A program made the translations under genes and the position numbers. A DNA stretch of 64,000 nt from Myxococcus stipitatus (GTDB lineage: Bacteria; Myxococcota; Myxococcia; Myxococcales; Myxococcaceae), in the NCBI RefSeq assembly GCF_037414475.1, contig NZ_CP147913.1, positions 10,116,501 through 10,180,500 of the forward strand, in the 5' to 3' direction. Of this stretch, positions 55,230-64,000 are shown one piece after another. The notes under the pieces are model-generated. The model searched no databases, was not told where the DNA came from, and saw only the letters and a program-made list of their open reading frames with translations. The stretch's first letter is position 1; each line of letters starts with the position of its first letter.

Positions 55230-56336
55230 CTAGCGCGCCACCGGGAGCTTCAAGAGGAAGCGCGCGCCCCCACTCGGCGCGGAGCCCACCTCCAGCGTGC
55301 CGCCATGCTGGGTGACGATGGCATGGACAATGGGGAGCCCCAGCCCGGAGCCCTGCGCCTTGGTGGTGAAGAAAGGCTCGAAGATGCGATCTCTCACCGC
55401 CTCGGGGACACCGGGCCCCGTGTCGTCCACGGTGAGCCACACGCGCCCGTCCTCCAGGCCCACCGACAACGTCACCTGGCCGCCCGTGGGCGTGGACTCC
55501 AGCGCGTTGAGGCACAGGTTGATGAGCACCTGCCGCAGCCGCTCCTCTTCTCCCGCGAGCGACGGCAACGCGGCCTCCGGCACCACCTGCGTCAGCGCCA
55601 CCTTCCGCGTCTCGGCCTGACTGCTCAACAGGTCCACCACCCGGCGCACCAGGGCCTTCACATCCACGGAGCCGGGGCGGAACTCGCGCGGCCGCGCGAA
55701 CTGGAGGAAGTCCTCCAGGATGTGGTCCAGCCGGCGAATCTCGTCGCGCACCAGCAGCAAGGGCTCCAACAACGTGCCCTGCTGTCCATCGGGCAGTCTG
55801 CGCACGCGGCGCTCCAGCACGGAGAGCTGCAAGGCCGCCGCGTTGAGCGGATTGCGAATCTCGTGGGACAACCCCGCCGTCATCGTCCCCACGGCGGCGA
55901 GCTTCTCCGTCACCTGCGCGCGACGGGCCAGCTCGCGCTTCTCCGCGTGCAGCCGCACCTGCCGCATCGCCTGCTCCAGCGTGAGGAGCAGCTCGCGCGG
56001 AGCACACGGCTTCATGAGATAGGCACACGCCCCCGCGCGCACGGCGGCCACCGCCGTCTCCAACGTGGCGAAGCCCGTGAGCAGCACCACTTCCGAGTCC
56101 GGGGCCCCCGCCTTCAGCTCCGCGGCCAGCTCCGTCCCATCGCCATCCGGCAGGCGCAGGTCCACCAGCGCCACGTCGAACCCCTCGCGCGCCTTCTCCC
56201 GCGCGGCGCGGCACGTCGACGCCGCGCGCACGGCATAACCCGCGTCCCCCAGAAGCTCATCGAGGTTGTCGAGGAACGCCGCGTTGTCATCCACGACGAG
56301 GACACGCGCGGGAGGCAGGGGCATGGGCTCGCTCAT
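55230..56336 (-). CDS. hybrid receiver-histidine kinase
   Basis: The product (368 aa) places a receiver domain (Asp59 in ALVDLRLPD) before a kinase core: H-box GLSHEIRNPL with His158, then N, G1 (VDDTGPGVPE) and G2 (GSGLGLPIVHAI) boxes. No membrane segment, so cytoplasmic. It overlaps the tandem-receiver gene by 4 bases and is the third member of the heme-sensor operon. Confidence 0.95.
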   Translation of the reverse strand: MSEPMPLPPARVLVVDDNAAFLDNLDELLGDAGYAVRAASTCRAAREKAREGFDVALVDLRLPDGDGTELAAELKAGAPDSEVVLLTGFATLETAVAAVRAGACAYLMKPCAPRELLLTLEQAMRQVRLHAEKRELARRAQVTEKLAAVGTMTAGLSHEIRNPLNAAALQLSVLERRVRRLPDGQQGTLLEPLLLVRDEIRRLDHILEDFLQFARPREFRPGSVDVKALVRRVVDLLSSQAETRKVALTQVVPEAALPSLAGEEERLRQVLINLCLNALESTPTGGQVTLSVGLEDGRVWLTVDDTGPGVPEAVRDRIFEPFFTTKAQGSGLGLPIVHAIVTQHGGTLEVGSAPSGGARFLLKLPVAR

Positions 56337-57052
56337 GCTTGAGATGGGGCCGCGGGGCGCGCGGCGTGCGCCGTCTCCAGCGCGCCCACGAGCGCGCCGG
56401 TGTCAAAGGGCTTGGAGAACACGTCCACCCCCACGCCGCGCGGCGCCAGGTCCGGCCACGCCGTCATGACGAAGGTGGGCAGGCTCGGATAGCGCTCGCG
56501 CAGCTTGCGGAAGGCCTCTCCATCCGGCCCGCCGGGCATGCGCAGGTCCACCAGCGCGGCGAAGGGCGCGGTGCAGGACAGCAGGTCCGTGTCCAGCACC
56601 GAGGCCACCGTCACACAGGAGAACCCGCGCGCGCGCAGCACCTCGGCCAAGTTGTCGCTCAGCGAGGGGTCGTCCTCGGCCACCACCACCAGCCCGTCCC
56701 TGCGCGCGTTGGCCAGGAGGTCCATCAGCGTGGAGATGGGCACGGGCTTCGGGAGCACCGCGAGCAGCCCCTCGCGCCGGGCCGTCTCCAGGTCGTCCTC
56801 ACGGGGATACGCCGTCATGACGACGGCCGCGAGTCCCGGGTCCAACCGCCGGATGCGCCGCACCGCGTCCGCGCCGCTCATGCCGGGCATGCGCATGTCC
56901 GTCACCAGGGCATCGAACCGCGTGGTCCCCACCGCGCGCAGGGCCTCGTCACCCGTGCCCACGACCGTGGCCTGGTGCCCCTCGTCGCGCAGAATCTCCG
57001 CGAGGTTCTCCGCCAGCGCCTGGTTGTCATCCAGCAGAAGGTAGCGTCGCAT
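56333..57052 (-). CDS. tandem-receiver response regulator (partner of globin-coupled kinase)
   Basis: The product (239 aa) is two receiver domains without output domain. Asp52 (VTDMRMPG) and Asp169 (LVDLRMPG) are the acceptors. In Anaeromyxobacter the globin kinase AfGcHK phosphorylates a regulator of the same two-receiver build, with Asp52 and Asp169. Overlaps the kinase gene by 26 bases and the hybrid kinase by 4. Confidence 0.96.
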   Translation of the reverse strand: MRRYLLLDDNQALAENLAEILRDEGHQATVVGTGDEALRAVGTTRFDALVTDMRMPGMSGADAVRRIRRLDPGLAAVVMTAYPREDDLETARREGLLAVLPKPVPISTLMDLLANARRDGLVVVAEDDPSLSDNLAEVLRARGFSCVTVASVLDTDLLSCTAPFAALVDLRMPGGPDGEAFRKLRERYPSLPTFVMTAWPDLAPRGVGVDVFSKPFDTGALVGALETAHAARPAAPSQA

Positions 57053-58223
57053 CAGGCACCTCCGACGAGGACGAGGACGAGGGAAGCTGAATCACGAAGC
57101 GCGCGCCAGCGCCGGTGCGCGGCGCGTACACGATGGACCCGCCATGGCGCTCCAGGATGCGCCGCACGAGCGCCAGGCCCAGGCCGATGCCCCGTGCCTT
57201 GGTGGTGATCAACGGCTCGAAGAGGCGCCCACGGACGCTCTCGCTGACGCCCGGCCCCGTGTCCTCCAGGACCAGCTCGACCTTTCCCGGCTCGCGCGGG
57301 GCCGCCACCAGCGACACCTCTCCGCCCGACTCCTCCAGCGCCTGCACGGCGTTCTGCAACAGGTTGACGAACACCTGACGCAGCTGGCCCGCGTCCCCTT
57401 GAACCGGGGCCAACGAGACCAGCCCCTCCGTGCGGATGCTCACTCCATCCGGACGGGACACGGCCTTGAGCGCCTCCTGCCAGACCTCGTCCAGCCAGAC
57501 CTCCTGGCGTCGCAGGGGACGGTCTCGAATCATGTCCAGCAGGTCGGAGACGATGTGATTGGCGATGCCGACCTGCTCGCCGATGCGGTCCAGGTGCTTG
57601 TGGGTGCGCTCGTCCACCGCGCCGGCGCGGCTGCGCAGGATGTAGAGCGACGTCTCGATGACGCCCAGGGGATTGCGCAGCTCGTGCCCGATGGAGCCCA
57701 CGAGCTGCCCGAAGGTGGCCAGCCGCTCGGTTCGCGCCTGCTGAGCCAGGAGGTCCTCGCGGTACGTGTGGAGCATGATGGCCAGCTCCAGGTCCAGGAT
57801 GCGGCCCAGCGCCGTCCGCGTGCGGTGCCGAGTCTCCACGTCGTCCGGAAACGCCGTGTCGATGACGCCGTTGAGCCCCTGCCTCAGCACGTTCATCGCG
57901 CCGAACATGTAGTGCTGCGGCAACGAAATCCGCACGTGCATGCGGCCAATGCGGCAGCGCAGCGCGAAGTACGCCTCATCCCACGGGCCGCGGAGGAGCT
58001 GATCCATCCACACCTGCAACGTGCCCCTCAGGTGGCCGACCTGGCTCTCGCCTCCCTCCAGTGCCTGGCGCGCGCCGTCGTGCTCCAGGATGCGGTCGTA
58101 GAAGACACGAACGATGTGGGGGAAATGCGGCTTCGCGATGGGATGAAGGCCGACGAGAGCTTGCTCGTCCTGCGCTCCAAACCCCACGTACCGCTTCAGC
58201 TCCTCGAACAAAGTTTCCGCCAT
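57027..58223 (-). CDS. globin-coupled oxygen-sensing histidine kinase (AfGcHK-like)
   Basis: The product (398 aa from ATG 58223) has an N-terminal globin sensor domain (residues 1-150), then a kinase core. Proximal heme His96 lies in RIGRMHVRI and distal Tyr42 in RVFYDRI; both are offset by exactly three from His99 and Tyr45 of AfGcHK. The phospho-acceptor His180 (SIGHELRNPLG) has the same offset from His183 there. N and G boxes are intact (GVSESVRGRLFEPL, GIGLGLALVRRI). Heme redox or ligand state should tune phosphate flow to the tandem-receiver protein. The start has no strong ribosome site; ATG 58259 is an alternative. Confidence 0.95.
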   Translation of the reverse strand: MAETLFEELKRYVGFGAQDEQALVGLHPIAKPHFPHIVRVFYDRILEHDGARQALEGGESQVGHLRGTLQVWMDQLLRGPWDEAYFALRCRIGRMHVRISLPQHYMFGAMNVLRQGLNGVIDTAFPDDVETRHRTRTALGRILDLELAIMLHTYREDLLAQQARTERLATFGQLVGSIGHELRNPLGVIETSLYILRSRAGAVDERTHKHLDRIGEQVGIANHIVSDLLDMIRDRPLRRQEVWLDEVWQEALKAVSRPDGVSIRTEGLVSLAPVQGDAGQLRQVFVNLLQNAVQALEESGGEVSLVAAPREPGKVELVLEDTGPGVSESVRGRLFEPLITTKARGIGLGLALVRRILERHGGSIVYAPRTGAGARFVIQLPSSSSSSEVPDATLPSAG

Positions 58224-58431
58224 GGTTTCGGGGCTGAAGACTAACCGCTCACCCCACATCGGACGAGGAACTCTGGAGCAAGCATCACGCCAGCCACGTG
58301 GTGGCCTGGCGGACCCAGGAGCACGCAAGATGTGCGCGCACGGCGAATCCAGGCCCATGGCGCGCAAATCTTGCACACAACAGAACAGCTGCCCCCCTCA
58401 CGTCGGGCGCTCGGTGCCCCAGGCGGGAAGC

Positions 58432-59616
58432 TCAGTGCATCAGCGTCTGGCGTCCTGTCCGCCCGACCGACAGGGACTCGCGCGTCACCGTCTCGCGGCC
58501 GGTGGCCTTGCCTCGCTCCAGCAGGGACTTGAGGCGCAGCAGGTCGTCATCCATCTGACGCTTGGGGTCCACGCCCAACAGCCGCGCGAAGGCGTGGCCG
58601 ATGGCCCCCGCGGGAGGGTTGTACGCGAGGCGGATGTCCAACCGGGTGCCGCCCTTGGCCGTGCGCTCGAAGTGGATGACGCCCGCGTTCTCCACCGAGG
58701 TGCCCTTCACGCTTCGCCATGCGAGCAGCTTGTCCGGCACGCGCTGGGTGACCTCCGCTTCCCATTCGAAGTGCAGCCCCGCGGGGCCCTTCACCTTCCA
58801 GTGCGAGCGACCCGACGAGTCCACGCGAATCTCATCCACGTGGGTCATGAAGCGCGGGAAGTTCTGCATCGCATCCCAGAACGCGAAGACCTCCTCCACG
58901 GGGGCATTCACGGTGATGTCCTTGTGCAATGTGATGGCGCGAGGCCCCACGCCGATGCCCGTGAGCCTGCGCAGCTCCAGGTTGCTGAGCGCGCGGACAC
59001 CCAGCACGGCTCCCCCCACGCCAAGGACGAGCCCCAACACCCCACGCTGCCGGAAGGCCCACGAGGCCAGGGACATGCCACCCAACACGCCGAAGAATCG
59101 CGCGGAAGGAGACCAGTGCGAGGAGCCGAAGGCCCGGGGTGGACCCCGGCGAGGCACTCCACCTTGCAGCTCGGACGGACGCCCCGCTTGCGCGAAGGGC
59201 ACCAGCCGGCTCTCCACACCGCGCACGCCCCGCACGCGGCCGACCGTGGGGACCACGCGCTTGAGCTCGTCGACGACGATGGAGCCCTCGAGCCGCACCA
59301 GGCCGTCCCTCACCGAGACCCGCACCGAGCCCGGATGCGAACACACCCGCCCCAGCGCCGAGCGGACGCGCTCCCCCAGCGTCACGTCGTCCACGGGCTC
59401 CGTCCGGAAACGGTGGAGGGACTCGAGGAGCAGTCCCCGCGAGCGCTGAGCCAGGTCCCGCCGCAGCACTCCCGCCGCGCACCCCGCTTCGTGGGCCGCA
59501 TGCACGGCCTTGCCCTGGAGATGTGACCTGCGCCAGCGACCGCTGCGCGGGTCGCTCCAGTACATCATCCCCACGCCCAGCCCCAGTCCACCCAGTCCCC
59601 ACAAGGCTGCCTTCAT
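58432..59616 (-). CDS. BON-domain and SRPBCC-domain membrane protein
   Basis: The product (394 aa) starts at ATG 59616 behind AGGAGG at 6 bases. A short N-terminal helix (ALWGLGGLGLGVGMMYW) and a basic stretch precede a BON-like domain (about residues 75-145, RVSVRDGLVRLEGSIVVDEL). A second membrane pair follows (GVLGGMSLASWAF, GVLGLVLGVGGAVLGV), then a C-terminal SRPBCC/cyclase-like domain (about 240-370: ITVNAPVEEVFAFWDAMQNF, VHFEWEAEV-like, YNPPAGAIGHAFARLLG). Lipid or polyketide binding is the family's usual theme. Lone gene. Confidence 0.9.
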   Translation of the reverse strand: MKAALWGLGGLGLGVGMMYWSDPRSGRWRRSHLQGKAVHAAHEAGCAAGVLRRDLAQRSRGLLLESLHRFRTEPVDDVTLGERVRSALGRVCSHPGSVRVSVRDGLVRLEGSIVVDELKRVVPTVGRVRGVRGVESRLVPFAQAGRPSELQGGVPRRGPPRAFGSSHWSPSARFFGVLGGMSLASWAFRQRGVLGLVLGVGGAVLGVRALSNLELRRLTGIGVGPRAITLHKDITVNAPVEEVFAFWDAMQNFPRFMTHVDEIRVDSSGRSHWKVKGPAGLHFEWEAEVTQRVPDKLLAWRSVKGTSVENAGVIHFERTAKGGTRLDIRLAYNPPAGAIGHAFARLLGVDPKRQMDDDLLRLKSLLERGKATGRETVTRESLSVGRTGRQTLMH

Positions 59617-59853
59617 GTCGTGCCTCCTGTCCGATGGTCGATACGCCCTATCGGGGAAACGTGAAGGCGCGCGTGCCGCGGTGCAGCAGACACGGACCGG
59701 CCGGGCCATGGCCCGTGAGGTCGGCCGCGATACGGGCCGGAGACAGGCGTTCGCCATCTCTCCGGCTGCCCGGGTGGGAAGATGTCCGCCTGCCCGCGCA
59801 TGCACAGGTTGAGCGGATGAGGGGACCGTTCCCCTCGGCACGAGGCTCACCGC

Positions 59854-60069
59854 ATGCCCACACAGCAACCGCCGATCCCCGGTCTTCCCTCGCCCCTGCC
59901 GCCACCTCGCAAGCCATCGCCCAATGTGCCGGTGCAGGAGCCCGACCCGCGCAATCCTCAGGGAGAGCCGCCGAATCCAGCGACGCCCTCCGAGCGCCCG
60001 CACCGGCGCCAGCCTCCTGTCGTCGAACCACCGCCTCCCGTTGGACGCTCGGGGACCTCGACGCCGTAG
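59854..60069 (+). CDS. small proline-rich protein
   Basis: A 71-residue frame, MPTQQPPIPGLPSPLPPPRK..., is about one third proline, with GEPPNPATPSERP and VVEPPPPVG. GAGG lies 8 bases before ATG 59854. Short proline-rich proteins of this look are widespread in Proteobacteria, but nothing here proves expression. A GAGGGG/CCCCTC hairpin (59817-59834) is upstream. Confidence 0.45.
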   Translation: MPTQQPPIPGLPSPLPPPRKPSPNVPVQEPDPRNPQGEPPNPATPSERPHRRQPPVVEPPPPVGRSGTSTP

Positions 60070-60186
60070 GACGGCTCCTCCTCGTCGGGCGGGCGAGCCC
60101 GGCTGCCCATGGACGCCGCCGCCTCGCGCGTGTCCAGGTTCAAACAGGAGGAGGTGCGCCACGAAGCGCACGACAAGGAGGCACCC

Positions 60187-60873
60187 ATGCAAGGCCCCGA
60201 GTTCCAGGACCGCTTCATGGCCGGCCGTGTCCTCTCGAGGTTCCTCGCGCACTACGCGGACCGCCCCGAGACACGGGTGCTGGCCCTGCCGCGCGGCGGA
60301 GTCCCGGTGGGCTATGAAGTCGCCCGCGCGCTGCGTGCGCCACTCGACGTCTTCGTCGTTCGCAAGCTGGGCACCCCGGGCCACGAGGAACTCGCGATGG
60401 GCGCCATCGCCACCGGCGGCGTGCGCGTGCTCAACCCCGAGGTGCTGCGCGAACTGGACATCCCCCGCGCGCAGATAGACGCCGTCGCCCAGCGTGAAGC
60501 GCGAGAGCTGACGCGCCGCGAGTCGAACTACCGCTCGGGGCGGCCTCCGCTCGACGTCGAGGGGCGCGAGGTCATCCTCGTGGATGACGGGCTCGCCACG
60601 GGCTCCACCATGCGTGCCGCGATCGCCGCGCTCCGCAAGCAGCGCCCCGCCCACATCGTCGTCGCCGTTCCCGTCGCGCCCCTGGAGACGTGCGAAGAGG
60701 TCGAGGCGCTCGCGGACGAGGTGGTGTGCGCGCGAACCCCGGAGCCCTTCTATGCCGTGGGCCTCTGGTATCGCGACTTCGAGCAGACCTCGGACGCGGA
60801 GGTGCGGGAGCTCCTGGAGCGGCGAGCCCGGGAGATGGCCGCGGAGAGCGGCCCCCACGCGCCCCAGGCTTGA
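60187..60873 (+). CDS. phosphoribosyltransferase-domain protein
   Basis: The product (228 aa) has the type-I PRTase fold: LALPRGGVPVGYEVARAL, GTPGHEELAMGAI, and the PRPP loop VILVDDGLATGSTMRAAIAAL. AAGGAGG 5 bases before ATG 60187 fixes the start. Such proteins often pair with an alpha/beta hydrolase in stress islands, but none is adjacent here. Substrate unknown. Confidence 0.92.
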   Translation: MQGPEFQDRFMAGRVLSRFLAHYADRPETRVLALPRGGVPVGYEVARALRAPLDVFVVRKLGTPGHEELAMGAIATGGVRVLNPEVLRELDIPRAQIDAVAQREARELTRRESNYRSGRPPLDVEGREVILVDDGLATGSTMRAAIAALRKQRPAHIVVAVPVAPLETCEEVEALADEVVCARTPEPFYAVGLWYRDFEQTSDAEVRELLERRAREMAAESGPHAPQA

Positions 60874-61009
60874 GGTCGAGCACGCGGTCCTTGGCGACCC
60901 TCGACCCGCCATGCCCCCCTGCTCTCCCACCGGCGGAGATGCGCCTGGGCGGGGACTTCGGGACACGGCTCGTGCCCGGATTCCGGCTAGGCTCGCGCGA
61001 ACACCGCCC

Positions 61010-63129
61010 ATGCACGAGTTCCCCACCCGCAGGCAGATGCTGCTGGCCGTCGTCGCGGCCTCGGCGCTCGCCGCCCTCATCGAGTGGACCTGGTCGAACG
61101 CCAGCGCGGCCATCGCCCTGCCCCGCGTCCTCACCACCGCGTCCCTGGTGTTCATCTGCGCGGGCACTCCCGCGCTGGTGCTCGCACGCGCCCGGGAGCG
61201 CACTCGACGAGAGCGCGACGCGGCCCTACGCAGCGCCGACGACTCCAGCGCCCTTCGCGATGCCCTCATGGATGTCACGCCCGTGGGCTTCGCCTTCTTC
61301 GACCGCAACCTGCGCTACATCCACGTCAACGCCGCGCTCGCGGCCATGAACGGACTGCCCGCGGGTGGGCACCTGGGCCGCCATGTCTCGGAGGTGATGC
61401 CGGAATTGGGCAGGCTGCTCGCCCCCCGTCTCCAGCGCGCCCTGGAGACGGATGCCCCCGTCACCGATACGTGCCTCGAAGTGGAGACACCCGCCGCGCC
61501 CGGCGAGCCTCGCTTCTGGTTCGGCAGCTACTCACGTGTGAGCGGCTCGGGAGGCGAGGTGCTGGGCGTCATCGCGTCGCTCTCGGAGCTCACCGAGCGC
61601 ATGCGCGCGGAACAAACGCTCCAGGAGCATGAGGGGCGGCTCGACGTGCTGACGCGCTCGCTGCCCGACTACCTCTGGGGCGGCAAGCTGCGCGAGGGCG
61701 CGCTGCGGGACTTCTACTGCACCCCCGTCATCGAGCGCACCACGGGCTACCCCACGTCCGCCTTCGCCGAGCCCGGCCCGGGTGGAGGCCCTCCGCCGCT
61801 GTGGGCGGAGATGATCCACCCCGAGGACCGCGCGCGCTACCGCACCCGCATCGAGTCCCTCGCGCCCGGTTCGGAAGTCGAGCTGGAGCACCGCCTCATC
61901 TGCGCCGACGGTCGCGTGCGCTGGGTGAGAAGCCGCGCGACGGCCTCCGCGCGAGACACCCAGGGCGAGCTGCACGTGGGCTGCGTCGTCACCGACATCA
62001 CCGACCGCTACCTCGCGGACGAGCTGCGCCAGCGCCTCCACGAGAGCTTCCGCCGGTCCGCCCACGAATGGCGCCGCACGTTCGACGCCGTCGCCTCGCC
62101 CATGGTCGTGCTCGGCGCGGATGGCACCATCCAGCGGCTCAACGCCGCGGCCTGCATCTTGTTCGGAGGCCTGGACCCCTCGGGCCAGCCCCTGGCCACC
62201 GCCGCCTTCGCGCCGCCCTGGTCCAGCACGCCGCCCCTCGTGGACGAACTGCGGCGGACCCACGGCATCATCACCCGCGAGGTGGCGGACCCGCACTCGC
62301 ATCGGACCTGGGAGCTGTCCGCCGCATGGGTCGACGAGGTGGGGGGCGAGGACTCACGCATCATCGTCGTCGCCACGGAAGTCACCCGCCTGCTGGAGCT
62401 CCAGGCCAGCCTGCGCCGCAGCGAGACGATGGCGGCCATGGGAGCCATCGTCGCGGGCGTCGCGCACGAGGTCCGCAACCCCCTGTTCTCCATCTCCGCC
62501 GTGGTGGACGCCGTGGAGGCCACCGTCGGCCAGCGCGCGGAGCTGACGCCGTACGTCGACGTGCTGCGCGGTGAGGTGCGCCGCCTCAACCACCTCACCC
62601 AGGAGCTGTTCGAGTACGGCCGGCCCACCCGGGGCGAGTGGGTGGAGGGCCCCATCCGCCCCGTCGTGGAGGAGGCCCTGGCCGCGTGCACTCGCACCAG
62701 TGAGCAGTCGCGCATCACCGTCGCGCCCCTGCTCGCCGAAGCACTGCCCCCTGTGCGCATGGACTCGCGGCGGCTGTTCCATGTCTTCCGCAACGTGGTG
62801 GAGAACGCGGTGCAGCACTCTCCCGCCGGCACGACGGTGCGCGTGGCCACCTCTCCGCTCGAGGAGGAGGGCCGCGCCTGGGTGAGCTGCACCGTGAGGG
62901 ACGGCGGGCCGGGCTTCAAGGAGGAGGACCTCCCGCACGTCTTCGAGCCGTTCTTCAGCAAGCGCCGGGGAGGCACCGGCCTGGGATTGTCCATCGTCCA
63001 GCGCATCCTGGAGGAGCATCAGGGGCGCATCCGTCTGCGAAATCACCCGGAGGGTGGCGCCGAAGTCACACTGCTGCTACCAGCGGTGTCTGCACCCACC
63101 CTCCGCATCCCGATGGACCCACTCGCCTC

Positions 63130-63133
<4 letters not shown>
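61010..63133 (+). CDS. PAS-domain sensor histidine kinase
   Basis: The product (707 aa) has one or two N-terminal membrane helices (RQMLLAVVAASALAALIEWT; VLTTASLVFICAGTPALVL), three PAS domains (about residues 85-200, 215-345 with the PAC tail, 355-460), and a kinase core with GVAHEVRNPLF (phospho-acceptor His486), an N box (NVVENAVQHSPAG), and G boxes (RDGGPGF; GTGLGLSIVQRI). It overlaps the next gene by 4 bases, so kinase and regulator are a cognate pair. The start has a weak ribosome site. Confidence 0.93.

Positions 63134-64000
<867 letters not shown>

Noticed and set aside
58437..61308. Extension of the SRPBCC gene upstream of 59616
   Set aside because: Arg/Ala-rich shadow of the opposite-strand phosphoribosyltransferase and kinase genes; AGGAGG precedes 59616.

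Overview
The window is GC-rich (about 68-70% by eye) bacterial chromosome with dense genes, frequent 4-nt start/stop overlaps (ATGA or GTGA), many two-component and NtrC-type regulators, and a globin-coupled histidine kinase with a tandem-receiver partner like the pair known from Anaeromyxobacter. Together these point to a myxobacterium, probably Myxococcaceae; that placement is an inference. Apart from one insertion sequence the region is housekeeping and signalling chromosome. I see no rRNA, tRNA or CRISPR array.

Layout. 1-713: 5' part of a sensor kinase running off the left edge. 1109-6073: a tripartite MacAB/TolC-type export operon behind a candidate sigma-54 promoter. 6090-10939: SDR oxidoreductase, membrane metallophosphoesterase, Tat-type PhoD phosphatase, TPR lipoprotein with terminator. 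11120-13080: glutathione-dependent formaldehyde detoxification pair. 13179-15309: DUF2807 lipoprotein, an aquaporin fused to a degenerate ArsC-like tail, and a DUF3185 protein. 15601-22371: a decayed tandem array of a K/R-rich tail, an IS630-family element inserted in frame into the 3' end of an oversized RNase R gene, and a Lys/Ala-rich histone-H1-like protein. 22548-25467: moeA, ribA, MBL hydrolase. 25490-32863: lipoate biology (LipB-Nudix fusion, LipA, an E2 acyltransferase, E3 dihydrolipoyl dehydrogenase) with a TPR/ClpX-zinc-finger/P-loop chimera translationally coupled to lipB, and a DUF72 gene on the other strand. 34794-42217: a nine-gene histidine operon (hisG-D-C-H-A-B-F-N-IE) preceded by a histidine-rich leader peptide with a terminator and a matching antiterminator, a complete-looking attenuation switch.

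42323-50725: thiO, an HD-GYP response regulator, moaA, DUF4870, thiC with a TPP riboswitch, a CBS-pair protein and an SLC13-type transporter. 50845-55196: an OsmC-like protein lacking its first catalytic cysteine, an NtrC-type regulator, and a BlaI/M56 (BlaR1-like) pair whose promoter contains two BlaI-type operator dyads and is nearly leaderless. 55230-58223: globin-coupled kinase, tandem-receiver regulator and receiver-kinase hybrid in one operon. 58432-64000: BON-SRPBCC membrane protein, proline-rich small protein, phosphoribosyltransferase, then a three-PAS kinase overlapping an NtrC-type regulator that runs off the right edge.

The most notable items are the his attenuator, the IS630 truncation of rnr with the repeat array beyond it, the aquaporin with a pseudo-phosphatase tail, the LipB-Nudix fusion with its co-translated ClpX-zinc-finger partner, and the heme-sensor phosphorelay operon.
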